Origin: Cryptomeria japonica
Lineage: Eukaryota; Streptophyta; Pinopsida; Cupressales; Cupressaceae
Direction of reading: 5' to 3'
Length of the DNA: 64,000 nt
NCBI RefSeq assembly: GCF_030272615.1
Contig: NC_081409.1
Coordinates: forward strand, 612,371,755 to 612,435,754
The position numbers were made by a program, and so were the translations under genes. The notes under the pieces are model-generated. The model worked only from the letters and a program-made list of their open reading frames with translations. It ran no database searches and was not told the origin of the DNA. Below, piece by piece: positions 47,701-58,374 of this stretch (positions within the stretch are counted from its first letter, which is position 1; each line of letters starts with the position of its first letter).

Positions 47701-47925
47701 CTTTGCCTCCAATAAATTTCCTCTTTGTGAAGAACCTCCTCCAATTGAAGATTCAACTTTTTCAGGTTATCATGAGATTCCCCATTGATCCCAGACTGAA
47801 TGATAACATTATTGATATTCACAAATTTTTCAAGTTTTGATTTGGTCTTGAAAATGTTCATGAACACCAAAGAGTTCCACTCCTTGAACTTTGAAACTGG
47901 CATTGTATAAAGTCACATTTAGCAC
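44749..47925 (-). pseudogene. L1-type LINE ORF2: reverse transcriptase and most of RNase H, 5'-truncated
   Basis: Non-LTR retrotransposon on the minus strand. From 47903: a pre-RT region with WLQDGDRNT, then DKFLGPDGFTTIFFQKCW (47340 area), RT with KLDMTKAYDKVKWSFLHQVL and the block GIRQGDPVSPLLF (46724-47062), and an active-site box FADG instead of FADD (about 46675). The post-RT region has KYLGIPI and LPMPEKVKYIIETILKKFLW, a zf-RVT-like part (about 45520-45740), and RNase H from about 45000. The N-terminal endonuclease is absent, as in 5'-truncated LINE copies. Many stops and frame changes. Element B interrupts the RNase H domain; the rest is at 28480-28707. Confidence 0.88.
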
Positions 47926-47934
47926 AAATATAAA

Positions 47935-48350
47935 ACCCACAAGCATTGCAAAAAGAATAAATTTATTGGATAGAAGATGAAGCTCTTGGTACTCTCATAA
48001 TGTCCAATTTTCCTAATCTTAGATATCATGTTGTATCTTGTAAATGTCTTGATGAAATTTAGACTACCTTAGAAAGTCTCTTCGGTAAGCTAGATAAGAT
48101 GAGGAAATTTAAGTTAGAGAATGAACTAACGATTCTTAATCCTTCAAATTTTGACAATATCTAGGAATCCTTCACAAATCTCAATTCTCTTGGTATATAG
48201 TTGACTGATTATGGAGTCACTAAAGAGGATGAACAGTTGATTATCTCTATTCTCTCTGAGATAGGACCTAATTATTTAGCATTTATTTGCGTGTTTTATG
48301 CTACTATGGATGCCTTAGAAAATAAACACAAAATACCTTATCTTGGTGGT
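47935..48350 (+). pseudogene. Fragment of a copia gag
   Basis: Plus-strand reading gives RYHVVSCKCLDEI, LESLFGKLDKMRKFKLENEL, SLGI, LTDYGVTKEDEQLI and ISILSEIGPNY, the order of blocks seen in UBN2-type gag proteins, with three in-frame stops. No LTR or zinc knuckle adjoins it. It differs from the gag of C and D, so it is from another family. Confidence 0.6.
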
Positions 48351-48364
48351 ATGATCTATGAAAA

Positions 48365-48655
48365 TGGGATCGAATAGATTAGGACCTAATCCCACTTTGA
48401 ATTTGAATAGAAGAATAAAGTTAGATTAATTAAATAATTTAAAAAAATTAATTAAGAGGAAAGATAGAAAAAATAGTGCTCGTAGCCATTAGGGCAATTT
48501 TAGGTGTCTACAGTTTCCCCTCATTGTGACATTAGTAGTTTACTCTTTTAGGCCTTGTTGTCACCCATGGTGGTACAATAATACATTGGAATACGAAAGA
48601 GCCTAAGAAAGTGATTCACTTTGACTAACTCTTGTGAAAAAGACTCAAGGAATAC
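48365..48655 (-). mobile_element. Remnant of an older gypsy element: 3' UTR end and LTR start
   Basis: At 48512 the minus strand reads TGTAGACACCTAAAATTG, the same start as the 3' LTR of element E at 49424, preceded by a purine run (AATGAGGGGAAAC, 48513-48525). About 140 bases of the LTR remain before homology ends near 48365. E probably inserted just upstream, within the 3' untranslated part of this relative. Confidence 0.6.
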
Positions 48656-49424
48656 TGTATATGGTGAAAATGGATAACAATAAGAACAATATTGAAAGGC
48701 TAAATGAATTCAACCACAAAACCCTAGCCTAACAATCAACAAAGATCCACCATAACATATGAAGATTACCTAAGACAATGCAAATCACATGAAATCACAA
48801 ATATTATACCATCACATGTCCAATAGGGTTTGAATCTCCATTCTTCCTATCTCCATTGATCTTGCTTGATATATTTGCTCTCAGATTTTATATGCACAAG
48901 AGCTCAACAAAGAACAGAGTGTGGTTGCAAGTAGGATCGTAGTGTAGTCAAGTCCTCCAAATTGTCGATTAAGGTTTGATAATGAAGGAAGCATCTTCTT
49001 AAATAGAAGACACAATATGAAATGGAGGGATAAGATTGAGAGGTGTAAAAAGGAGGTCGGCCAGGATTAGAGGGTAGGTAAAAGAAATAATAAAATAATG
49101 AAAGTGGTAGGTAGTGTATGAATTAAGAGATGAATGACATGTGTCATGTGTAGAAAAGGATAATGAATTAATTAAATAAATAAAGATTTATTTAATTAAT
49201 AGAAGAAGTGGGATCAATTAAATAAATAAGATATTTATTTAATTTAGGAAAATGATAATTTAAATAAATAAATGTATTTATTTAAATGAGAAATAAGGCT
49301 AGAAGAGGATAAATGAATTAATTAAATAAATACATATTTATTTAATTAATAGAAGAATTAGGCTTAGATAATTAAATAAATAAAATATTTATTTAATTAG
49401 ACATGACAATTTTAGGTGTCTACA
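48656..49424 (-). repeat. 3' LTR of gypsy element E
   Basis: On the minus strand starts TGTAGACACCTAAAATTG and probably ends ...TTTTCACCATATACA. The U3 is made of repeated TTAATTAAATAAAT-type blocks (49150-49410); a TATA-like TATTTAA is seen at about 48998-49004. The lower end is chosen by resemblance to other LTR ends and would give 769 bases; without the 5' LTR it cannot be confirmed. The target duplication would be AATAC (48651-48655). Confidence 0.7.
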
Positions 49425-49440
49425 TTTTGCCCCTCTTTGA
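49425..49440 (-). other. Polypurine tract of element E
   Basis: Minus strand TCAAAGAGGGGCAAAA immediately before the LTR start; fixes the orientation of E. Confidence 0.85.
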
Positions 49441-49955
49441 GACAATGCGGCTTGTCGCGTTGTTTCAAAGAAGATAAGATGAACTGATACAGAGTTGCCC
49501 CAGAATGGGAATGATATGCCCCCTCGAGAGATTGGATGAAAATGTCTGAAAAGATTGCAGACAATCTCTCGATAAGAAAGAAAGGCTAGAATGGACTGAC
49601 CGAATAAAGTGACAGAGTCACGGGATGAGGAAGACTGACTCGGGAAATGAAGGCTAAGGCTAGGGTAGGCTATAAGATAGACCACAGGAAAAAGACATCC
49701 TCATTGTCATCTACACCCTCACGAGATCAAAGTGCAGAGCGAGAAAAGAGCAGCAGCAGTCAGCAGCGATGGCTTTCATGCATAGATTCGACCGTGTTTG
49801 CCGATTCCAGAGGCCAGCAGAGGCAGGAGAGCCGGTAAGTACCACCAAACCTCCTCGTACTTTGACGTATGTATTTTTGTCATTAATGCATGCTAGTTAA
49901 AGCAATAAATGCACTTAGGAATAGGGTACAAAAAAGTCTAAAATCGTGTAACCGC
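49441..49955. other. 3' untranslated region of E, distal part
   Basis: No coding function recognised. On the plus strand it leads toward the repeat arrays and the antisense ORF; AGCAGCAGTCAGCAGCGATGG-like words occur near 49750. Confidence 0.4.
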
Positions 49956-50206
49956 ATCTGCCTCGGTGCCAGGCGCGTCTGTGTCCGACAGGCGCATCTG
50001 TGTCGGTGCCAGGCACGTCTGTGTCTGGAACCGCGTCTATGTCAAATGCGAGCGTGTTTATGTCATACAGAGGCGTTTGTGTTTCAAAGTCACATTTATG
50101 AAAAATATAGGCACGTTTGCGTTATACAGGCATGTCTGTGTTGTTCAGGCGCGTTTGTGCAGTTTGTAGGCGCGTTTGTGTCAGTCAAGCGCATTTGCGT
50201 TGAAAA
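49956..50206 (+). repeat. Array of about 12 GCGTCTGTGTC-type units
   Basis: Units of roughly 19-22 bases of the form CGCGTCTGTGTCNNNNCAGG follow one another, with progressive decay toward CGCGTTTGTG. The plus strand is the sense strand of the antisense ORF, 450 bases downstream. The same core, on the minus strand, repeats in the gag leader at 63820-64000. Confidence 0.85.
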
Positions 50207-50327
50207 ATGCAAGTTTTGGTCTTCTAGGTCAAATCGGCAGTTCTGTGATGAACATACGTTGTCGATTGGATAAGCTGCTGAGAGGATACACTCAAGCAGG
50301 TCCTCTAGGAAGACTAGGATAGATCAA

Positions 50328-50604
50328 GGTACTTTGTGATGAACAGTGAGTACCAAGATAGAGTACTTTGTGATGAACAGGGAGTACCCAAAGTATGAGC
50401 AGCACTTTGTGATAAACAGGGAGTGCAAATGTGAGTAACACTTTGTGATGAACAGGGAGTGTCACACGCGTAGTACTTTGTGATGAACAGGGAGTACCAC
50501 TAGGATAAATAGCAACACTTTGTGATGAACAGTGAGTGTCACTAGGGTAGATAGCCATATGCATTTAGATAACAAAGTAGCATTTTGTGATGAACAGTGA
50601 ATGC
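50328..50604 (+). repeat. Seven covarying hairpin units
   Basis: Seven copies of a 25-base unit with a 15-base loop TTGTGATGAACAGKG (one copy has A for G at the eighth position) and 5-6-bp arms. Arms: GGTACT/AGTACC (50328-50354), GTACT/AGTAC (50363-50387), GCACT/AGTGC (50402-50426), ACACT/AGTGT (50438-50462), GTACT/AGTAC (50473-50497), ACACT/AGTGT (50515-50539), GCATT/AATGC (50580-50604). Arm changes are always matched on the other side. Spacers between units are unrelated and 8-40 bases long. A partial loop without arms occurs near 50243. Confidence 0.9.
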
Positions 50605-50652
50605 CACCATGACTGACATGATTGATTTGCTTGACTGCAGGAGTACTTGCCT

Positions 50653-52692
50653 ATGTTGGAGTCACGGGAGAGATTCCCATTGACTTAGAGATTGCGACCT
50701 GAGCTGACAGCTGAGGAGCGAGCTGCCATCGAGGAGATGGGCTTGAGACATGTGCTATATGTGCCTAAGTTTTGGGCAAACATGGGACTGTTGACTGCAC
50801 TTGCCGAGAGATGGCATTCTGAGACATGCACTTTCCATTTGCCGATGGGTGAGATGACAGTCACCCTTGAGGATGTCTACAGGATTCTGCATATACCGAT
50901 TGATGGAGATTTGATTCCATATGATTGTGACGGAGACAGGGAGGCATTGAGACGGGTGTTTCAGGATCCCGGCCTAGAGATGAGGGCTAGTCATGTGGCA
51001 TGGGACACCATGACAGCCACAGGGTTAGCATTGCCGACAGTGATCGGAGGGGCTATCAGTGGGTTCTTGTGTCCAGATAGGGCGACACGGGGATTGGCAG
51101 TGGGCTGGGGCAGAGCACTAGAGACACTGGTGATGCAGCACACCAGATATGCTTGGGGACCATGTGTGTTGGCCCACTTATATTATGAGCTTCACCAGTT
51201 TGTATACCATGGGTCAGTCGGATTGGGCTGTGGGGTGACACTACTGCAGGTTTGGGCTTACGAGCATCTGCCGATGACCTGACCGATACACTTCGGGGGT
51301 AGAGGTCATGGACGCAGCTTTGTTCATTTATATGACATGATCACCTCATAGCCGCGGATTGGCAGGTTAGAGCATTGGCAGCGAGTGCTAGATGATATTG
51401 ATGTAGTCATCTGGAGACCATATCTAGGATGCGAGGAGTGGGAGGATGACGCAGTGGAGCTGCCCTACACCTTCCGTAGCAGGTACCTGATTGGGTGGAC
51501 GCCCTATATATTAGAGAGACAGCTGGTGGACAGAGTTGGCCGACAGTTTGGCCGGATTCAGAGGATGCCCCGGGCATCAAGCATGTATGCCTGTACAGTT
51601 AGGGATCAAGCGCAGTTTGGGCCTTTATTGTCATATGATCAGGCAGTGACTCAGCTGGTGGAGATGATACCTCTTCCTTGGGACATGTGGCCTGAGATTG
51701 AGGACGCCAGGATGGATGCAGAGTATACAGCGTATTGGGTAGAGCATCCATTCCCCCGATTGACAGATCCAGAAGAGCTACTGGATGGAGATGGAGGAGG
51801 AGATGATGATGATGATGGTGGGGGTGATGGGGGTAGAGGCTGACGGCGGTGGAGGGGAGTAGTGGGAGAGAGGCGAGTTGCACCTCGGAGGGAGGGTGGG
51901 GAGGAGAGGCAGGCTCGGGTGGTGAGGGGTCGCGGTGGATTGCCCCTACAGGTACCAGCAGCACAAGGTCCCAGGCAGGTACAGAGACAGGGATAGGTAC
52001 AGGTGCCAGTACAGGCATAGGAGCAGGGATAGAGATAGGGATAGGTACCCATACAGGCACCAGTACGGGTAAAGGTACAGGGGCAGGCACCCGCAGAGGA
52101 GGAGCCACAGGCAGAGGCAAAGGGGGCTGACCCAGACGAGGATGAGCTAATTGAGCTCAGGGAGATCTGCCAGGGCTAGGCAGATGAGATACAGGAGCTG
52201 GAGAGGGAGAGGGATCAGCTCAGGATGAGGCTCAGAGATACTGAGCAGGAGAGAGATCAGGCTATCCAGTGCTATACAGAGGCTGAGACAGCACTGAGGG
52301 CAGGGAGACAGGCGGCGGAGGACACAGGGGCAGGATATGCATATGTCCTGCGGGCCGGAGAGGAGATAGGGTACTGGAGGGACCTCTACTATGGTGCAGT
52401 GCTAGCAGATCAGTGGGCGAGGAGCTTCCATAGACCGTCGCGTACAGCGACAGCTACGAGAGGGAGTCGGAGGAGGCAGGCATCTAACGGTGGGGTCATG
52501 GGTCCTCCACCACCACCAGATAGAGGGGGCAGGCGGGATGATCCTGGGGCGGGTCCTTCAGGGGCTCAGATTCCATCGAGGCCAGTGGCTCCGAGGGAGG
52601 GAGTTCATCATAGCCTTAGAGGGCTCCCATTGTATCAGTGTTGTACCATTCTTTTGTATTGTAGACACCTGCGAGTGATTGTAGCCATATGA
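50653..52692 (+). pseudogene. Antisense ORF of element E: plant mobile domain protein, broken
   Basis: Lies on the opposite strand to gag-pol, between pol and the 3' LTR. One frame runs from ATG 50653 (MLESRERFPLT) to 52692, about 680 codons with several stops (near 50686, 51280, 51350, 51841 and in the linker). The N-terminal 380 residues match the plant mobile domain (aminotransferase-like, of MAIN/MAIL type): LYVPKFWANMGLLTALAERW, TCTFHLPMGEMTVTLEDVYR, ILHIPIDGDLI. Then come Asp/Gly-rich and VQ-rich low-complexity parts, a coiled coil (IQELERERDQLRMRLRDTEQ, about 52185-52320) and a Pro/Arg-rich tail. The role of this domain in transposons is unknown. It may be an ancient host gene capture. 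Confidence 0.8.
51950..52115 (+). repeat. GGTACAGG-type minisatellite in the antisense ORF linker
   Basis: Imperfect units such as ACAGGTGCCAGTACAGG, GGGATAGAGATAGGGATAGG and CAGGCACCAGTACGGG. In the antisense ORF frame it codes VQ/PV-rich residues interrupted by TAG stops. Confidence 0.7.
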
Positions 52693-54333
52693 TTTTGACA
52701 TCATTGTATCATGACACTTTTGATTATATATATGAGATGATTCATCTTTGCGGCAGCTATATGCCTGTGTACCTATGTGATGAGATGTTCTTATGTGATG
52801 CTTATGATATGGATGCAAATATGTATGTAATACAATATTTTTGTTCTTTGATGTTTTAAAATGTTATGCCAATGCAAATGTAAATGTATGTAATGCATAT
52901 GAATATGATAATGAAATGTAAATTGTGCTAATAGGTGTTGTATGTAGGATGTGATGCAGTTGTGATATCTATATGTATGTATGAAATGCTTATATGTGGT
53001 AATGCAGGTGAAACTACATGAAATGCAAGTGTTTTTGGTGTGTCATTATACTCAGTCATGTGATAGCAGGCTATGCGGACTCATGAAGGACAATGGAAGT
53101 CAATTAAGAAATGGGGATGAAAGATAGAAGATATGAAAGTGAAAGAGCTTCTTGTGCGTTATCATCATTGAGCTTCATTATGGCAAGTAGGTTATGACAA
53201 TCGAGGCATATGTTCGACCCAGAAAGTCATTGTACCTGTTTGCATGGAGATAAGACAGTCACAAACAAGGAATGCCCCAGTTCACACTAGACTCACAGTG
53301 TCCTCATATCCTTGGACAAGTCATAGCATTACTAAAAGACAATCCACAGAAAGCAAAAGCACATGGGTGACGATACCCCATCCTCGCCTTTCTAGTCAAA
53401 GACATCCTGGAGATAGAATCTCTAGTCAAAGACATCCTGGAAAAGCTAAAAGACATGTCACCAAAAAGATGAAATCAAAAGAAAACTAAGACTCGACACC
53501 AACATCCACTGTAGTCCTCAAGTTTAGTGTCTCTTGTCACTTGTATAAGTCTTATTTGATTGTGGTCACAATGTTTACTTTCACAAAATGGATAGATAGC
53601 ACTGAACCATATGTTGTCTGATTCTATTGAAAGATTTGATTTGTTGAAGCCCATTGTTGTTGCTGTGTCTCATCTGAAACTGACTGAATCCATGAAACTG
53701 ATACTTTATTGTGGAGAAGATGAAACTTTATTGTGGATCTGTGATGCAAATGTTGCTTTATTATAGATTGTGCGCGAATAGACTGAAGGAAGCTGGAAGA
53801 AACTGTACTCCTCGAAACATGTGATGTTCTCAGTTCCACACCCATCACTAGACGTAGGATTTGCCTTAGTCACAGATAGGATCTGATTTATTATGGATGG
53901 AAAGGGATGAAAAGGAATGTTTATTATGAATGGCTAGCCAATCTTAGGTAGATCAATAACAAGCCATGATGGGACTGGGTAAGTTTGTTATGAACGAATA
54001 GGTTGTGAGTGTGTGCAAAGTGAAATGATGAAAGAGAATCCTGAAGGAGGGAGGAGCAATGTCTCTACACATGGCGCTGGTGACCCAGTTTTCACAATGG
54101 TACTTGCCCGGGGCACCACCGAAGTGGTTTTCACCGTTGGACGAAATTATTTCTCTTTACTTTTTTCGATTTTTCAATGTTTTGTTTTTTTTTTTGTGTC
54201 ACAAGGCACCTGTTCGCCAGGTTTTCACCAAGTAACGATTTTTTATTTTTATAAATTTTTTTTTGTATTTTTGAATTTTTTTTTTTTTTTTTTGATTTTT
54301 TTTTGTATTTTTGAATTAGGATATTCCGAAGAG
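52693..54333. other. Noncoding region between integrase and antisense ORF of E
   Basis: The convergent untranslated parts of pol (minus) and the antisense ORF (plus). ATGTAATGCAAATG-type short repeats lie at about 52790-53060, a short duplication (AGTCAAAGACATCCTGGA twice, near 53390-53440), and long T runs at 54246-54315. No gene seen. Confidence 0.5.
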
Positions 54334-57300
54334 CTATGTGTAGAACCTGCGAAGGTGCATGTTGTTGATAGGATCCTCCAAAGGTTCACCTTCTGTAGTT
54401 GAGAGTTGATATGCCCCAGATCCATATGCTACTGTAACGATGTAAGGACCAAGCCAGTTTGGTTCAAACTTGCCCTTCTTCTCTCTGTCTTGTTGATTCT
54501 TGGGGTTTTCTCTGAGAACCAAGTCACCTACCTCAAATGTGCGAGGCTTGACCTTGTGATTGTAGCTGCGACTCATTCGCTGTTGGTAAGCCTTGAGATG
54601 ATTAAAAGCAGTTTGTCTCCGTTCATCCAGCAATTCTAGTTCTTGTAAGCGAGAGACCCTGTAGTCTTCATCAGTGATGATGTTTTGCAAAGAGACCCGT
54701 AAAGAGGGTAACTCGACCTCAATAGGCAAGATGGCTTCAGAACCATAGACTAGTGAATAGGGTGTAGCCCCTGTAGGTGTACGGACGCTTGTACGGTAGG
54801 CCCAGAGTGCAGGATTGAGTTGGATATGCCAATTACGGCCAGCGTCGTCGCTTGTCTTCTTGAGGATTTTAAGGATTGTTTTATTAAATGCCTCAACTTG
54901 GCCATTACCTTGGGGGTAGTATGGTGTGGAGAAACGATGGGAAATATGGAAGAGGTCACAGAGTTCGCGAACATCCTGATTTTTGAAGGGATGCCCGTTA
55001 TCAGTGATAATGGAAACAGGAATACCATATCGGCAAATGATATAGTTAAGGATGAAGGTAGCAATTTGTTTTCCCGTAACTTGTGTGAGAGGCACGGCTT
55101 CAATCCATTTTGTAAAATACTCTGTGGCTGTGATAATGAATTTATGACCATTAGAGGAAGGAGGGTGAATCTTGCCTATGAGATCGAGTCCCCACTGACA
55201 AAAGGGCCAAGGAGACGCAAGTGGTTGTAGTTCTTGTGCTGGCGCATGTATGAGGTCTCCATGAATTTGACATTGCTTACATTTCTTGACAAACTAATAT
55301 GAGTCTTTTTCCATATTGAGCCAGTAATATCCAGTCCTAATGAGTTTCTTGGCCAAGGTAGGACCACTAGCATGTGGACCACATATCCCTTCATGTACTT
55401 CCCGTAACGCAATCTGAGCTTCGTCGCTTTCTAGACATCTAAGAAGAGTGCCATCTAGACCTCCCCGGTATAGGATATAATCTAAAATGACATATCGAGA
55501 GGATTGGCGAATGAAAGTACGACGTTGGTTATTTAATAGATCAGGAGGTAAAGTATTATCGCGAAGGTATGTGAAGATGGAACCATATAACTGGGATTCA
55601 GGACCAACAACACATATCATCTCAGTAGGCATTATCTCATATGAAGGGACCAAAAGGTTATCCACCAAGAACTCATTGCGGGTCTCGTTTGGAGGTAAAT
55701 CAATCAATGAAGCAATTGTAGCCATGGCATCTGCGGCGCGATTCTGCTCTCTTGGTATCTGCTCAAAGTCTATCTTTGTAAAGTGTTGTTTCAGATCATC
55801 CACCATTTGTTTATAAGGCATTAACTTTTCATATTTTGTTTGATAATCACCAGTTGCTTGACGGATAACAAGTTGGGAATCTCCAAAAACACGAAGTTCC
55901 TGGATCTTCCATTGAACTGCAATTCGTAATCCTGTTGTTAATGCCTCATATTCCACTATATTGTTAGTGCAAGGAAATGATAAGCAGTATGATTTTGGTA
56001 TAGAATCCCCTTGAGGAGTTATAAAGAGGATGCTAGCTCCTACCCCATGCTGTGTGTATGAGCCATCGAAGTACAGTTGCCATGGCTTTACATGTGACAC
56101 TGTTAAAATGGATTCATCTGGAAATTCTGAACTTAGAGGAACATCATCTATCATGGGAGCATCTGCTAATTGATCTGCGATGGCTTGTCCTTTTATTGCT
56201 TTTTTGTCCACATACTCGATGTCGAATTCACTCAGTATCATTACCCATTTGGCCAGTCGTCCAGTAAGCGTTGCCTTATTGAGAAGGTATTTCAACGGAT
56301 CTATCCTTGCAACTAACTTAGTCTTATGAGTGAGCATGTAATGTCGTAATTTCTGTGAAGCAAAGACCACGGCGAGACATGCGCGCTCAATTGGTGTGTA
56401 GTTTAGCTCGTATCCCACCAATGTGCGACTAATATAGTATACTGCTTTTTCCTTGCCCCCAGCAATTTGTTGTGCTAAGAGTGCCCCCAGTGATGTTGGA
56501 GTAGCTGAAATGTATAATAACAGTGGTTGATCTGGAACTGGTGGCATCAGAACTGGTGGATTTAGGAGATAGTCTTTGAGCATTTGGAAAGCCTGTTGAT
56601 AGTTGTCATCCCATTTGAATTTGATGTTTTTATGTAGCAGGTGCTGAAAAGGATTACACTTATTCGCCAGTTGTGCTATGAATCTTCGTATGGACTGGAG
56701 TCTGCCTTGTAAGGATCGAAGTTGACTGATATTTCTTGGTGGTTGCATTTCCAAGATAGCTTTGACTTTTGCTGGATCCGCTTCAATTCCTCTTTTGGAC
56801 ACGATGAATCCTAGGAGCTTCCCTGAGGTTACTCCAAAGACACATTTCTTGGGGTTTAATCTTACTTTGTATTTTTCCAACCGATCAAAGGCAACTGAAA
56901 GTATGTCCAAGTGTGTATTTTTGTCTATTGATTTGACCAAGAGGTCAACAACATAATCTTCCACAGTTACATGCATGAGATCATGAAAGATAGTAGTCAT
57001 AGCTCTTTGATATGTAGCACCTGCATTCTTTAACCCGAAAGGCATGACATTCCAGCAGAAAGTTCCCCACGGACAAGTAAATGATGTTTTATGTTGATCC
57101 TCGGGTGCAATTCTTATCTGATTATAGCCAAAGAATCCATCCATTAATGATAGCATTTCATGACCTGCCGTGAGATCAACAATCAAGTCAATGTTTGGTA
57201 ATGGGAAGTCATCCTTTGGACAAGCTTTGTTGATGTCTCTGAAATCTGTGCAAATTCTGATGCTGCGATCTGGTTTACTGACAGGTACCAAGTTAGAGAT

Positions 57301-58200
57301 CCATTCAGGATAATCAATTGGACGTATGAATCCGACATCGAGTAATTTCTCAAGTTCTGCTTTGACTAGTAATGCCACTTGTGGATGCATTTTTCTTAAT
57401 TTCTGTTTTACTGGTTTTGCCCCCGGTTTGACCGTCAGATGATGCATTACCAAATCCGGATCTAGTCCAGGCATATCAGCGTATGACCATGCAAAGTTGA
57501 TTTGTCGCTCTTTGAAGAAACTTATGAACTTTGACCTTTCGGACTCTGTCAATGATTGAGCTAAGAATATGTTGTGTGGAACCTCCTCTATACCGATGTT
57601 TGTTTTGATAGTCTCCTCTACCAACATGGATGATTTTTCCTCATATGATGTTGGGAGAATGTCGAGCCTTCCATCTTCGGGTGCCTCAGAGAGGTTTTCA
57701 CCCTCAGATACGTCCTTTCTTTTTACTTTTTTGGTGTCAGATAGCGCCACAGTGTGGTTTTCACCATAAGACCCTTGATTTGTTCTTATTTTCACATTTT
57801 TGCGACTGGAAGGTCCGACACCCTCACCAAAATATGCCACACTATTGAGTTCTATGGTGTATCCCGCTTTATGGTCTCCAGAGGGAAGGTCGTCTCGTAT
57901 GCCTAGATAGTCAATAAAAGCTTCATCATTTTGGAAAGTATCCAACTGTGCAGGTCCTTCATTATCCCAGTCAATGAGTTGGTGATGAACAAGGGGAAGG
58001 TCGTTAATGTCTTCGAAGTTAGCAGGACTAAGAGTGAAGATGTGGTTATATTCGGGTATGTCAAAGTAATTATCGAGGTCATCGATGGCACTCTCCTCAT
58101 TAGTCTCGATCATGAGCGAGTCCAAATTATCATTACTAGTAGCGCATTCCGGAACAGGTGTTCTCATCCTATGTGATTTCAACCTAGAACCTTGAGACAA
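54334..58200 (-). pseudogene. Element E pol: RT, RNase H, second RNase H, integrase
   Basis: The 968-codon reading 58200-55294 plus, after one stop (TAG, about 55295), the rest of integrase to 54334. RT (residues about 270-480): VGFIRPIDYPEWISNLVPV, KDDFPLPNIDLIVDLTAG, SLMDGFFGYNQI; the catalytic box is YVVD instead of YVDD. First RNase H (about 530-680) has SATPTSLGALLAQQI in place of the usual Asp-Ala-Ser. Second RNase H (about 705-840) has FDGSYTQHGVGASI, EYEALTTGL, FGDSQLVI and ADAMA, so its Asp/Glu residues look intact. Integrase has LDLIGKI, ITDNGHPFKNQDVRE and NGQVEAFNK for the Asp-Asp-Glu triad, and WLGPYIV near the end. Confidence 0.9.
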
Positions 58201-58374
58201 GGACTGTGTAGACTCCTCATGGGTTGTTTCTTGACCAACTCTGAATTTGTTATAAAACTCCTCCTCTTCTGTGGGTTCACCTGGCTCTCTGAATGTCTCG
58301 GTGAGCTCATAGTCACTGGAGGATTTGTCTGAACCCCATTCCCATTCGTTGGAGTCTGTGGAATAGCGATCCTC

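Noticed and set aside
49890-50273. Cys/Val-rich repeat protein encoded by the GCGTCTGTGT array
   Set aside because: All frames give similar periodic peptides because the DNA itself is a repeat; no start context or domain.
50328-50604. The regularly repeated unit looks CRISPR-like
   Set aside because: Spacers vary from 8 to 40 bases, arms differ between units, no cas genes are present, and the context is a plant retrotransposon.
51599-52120. Minus-strand Pro/Val-rich ORF opposite the antisense ORF
   Set aside because: Shadow of the low-complexity minisatellite; no domain, wrong strand for the recognised domain.
50653-52692. A host MAIN/MAIL-type gene
   Set aside because: It has several in-frame stops and lies between pol and the 3' LTR of element E, a known position for antisense ORFs in such elements.
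55294-58200. A 968-codon ORF that could be annotated as a host gene
   Set aside because: It is gypsy pol (RT, two RNase H domains, integrase zinc region) with LTR and polypurine tract in place.
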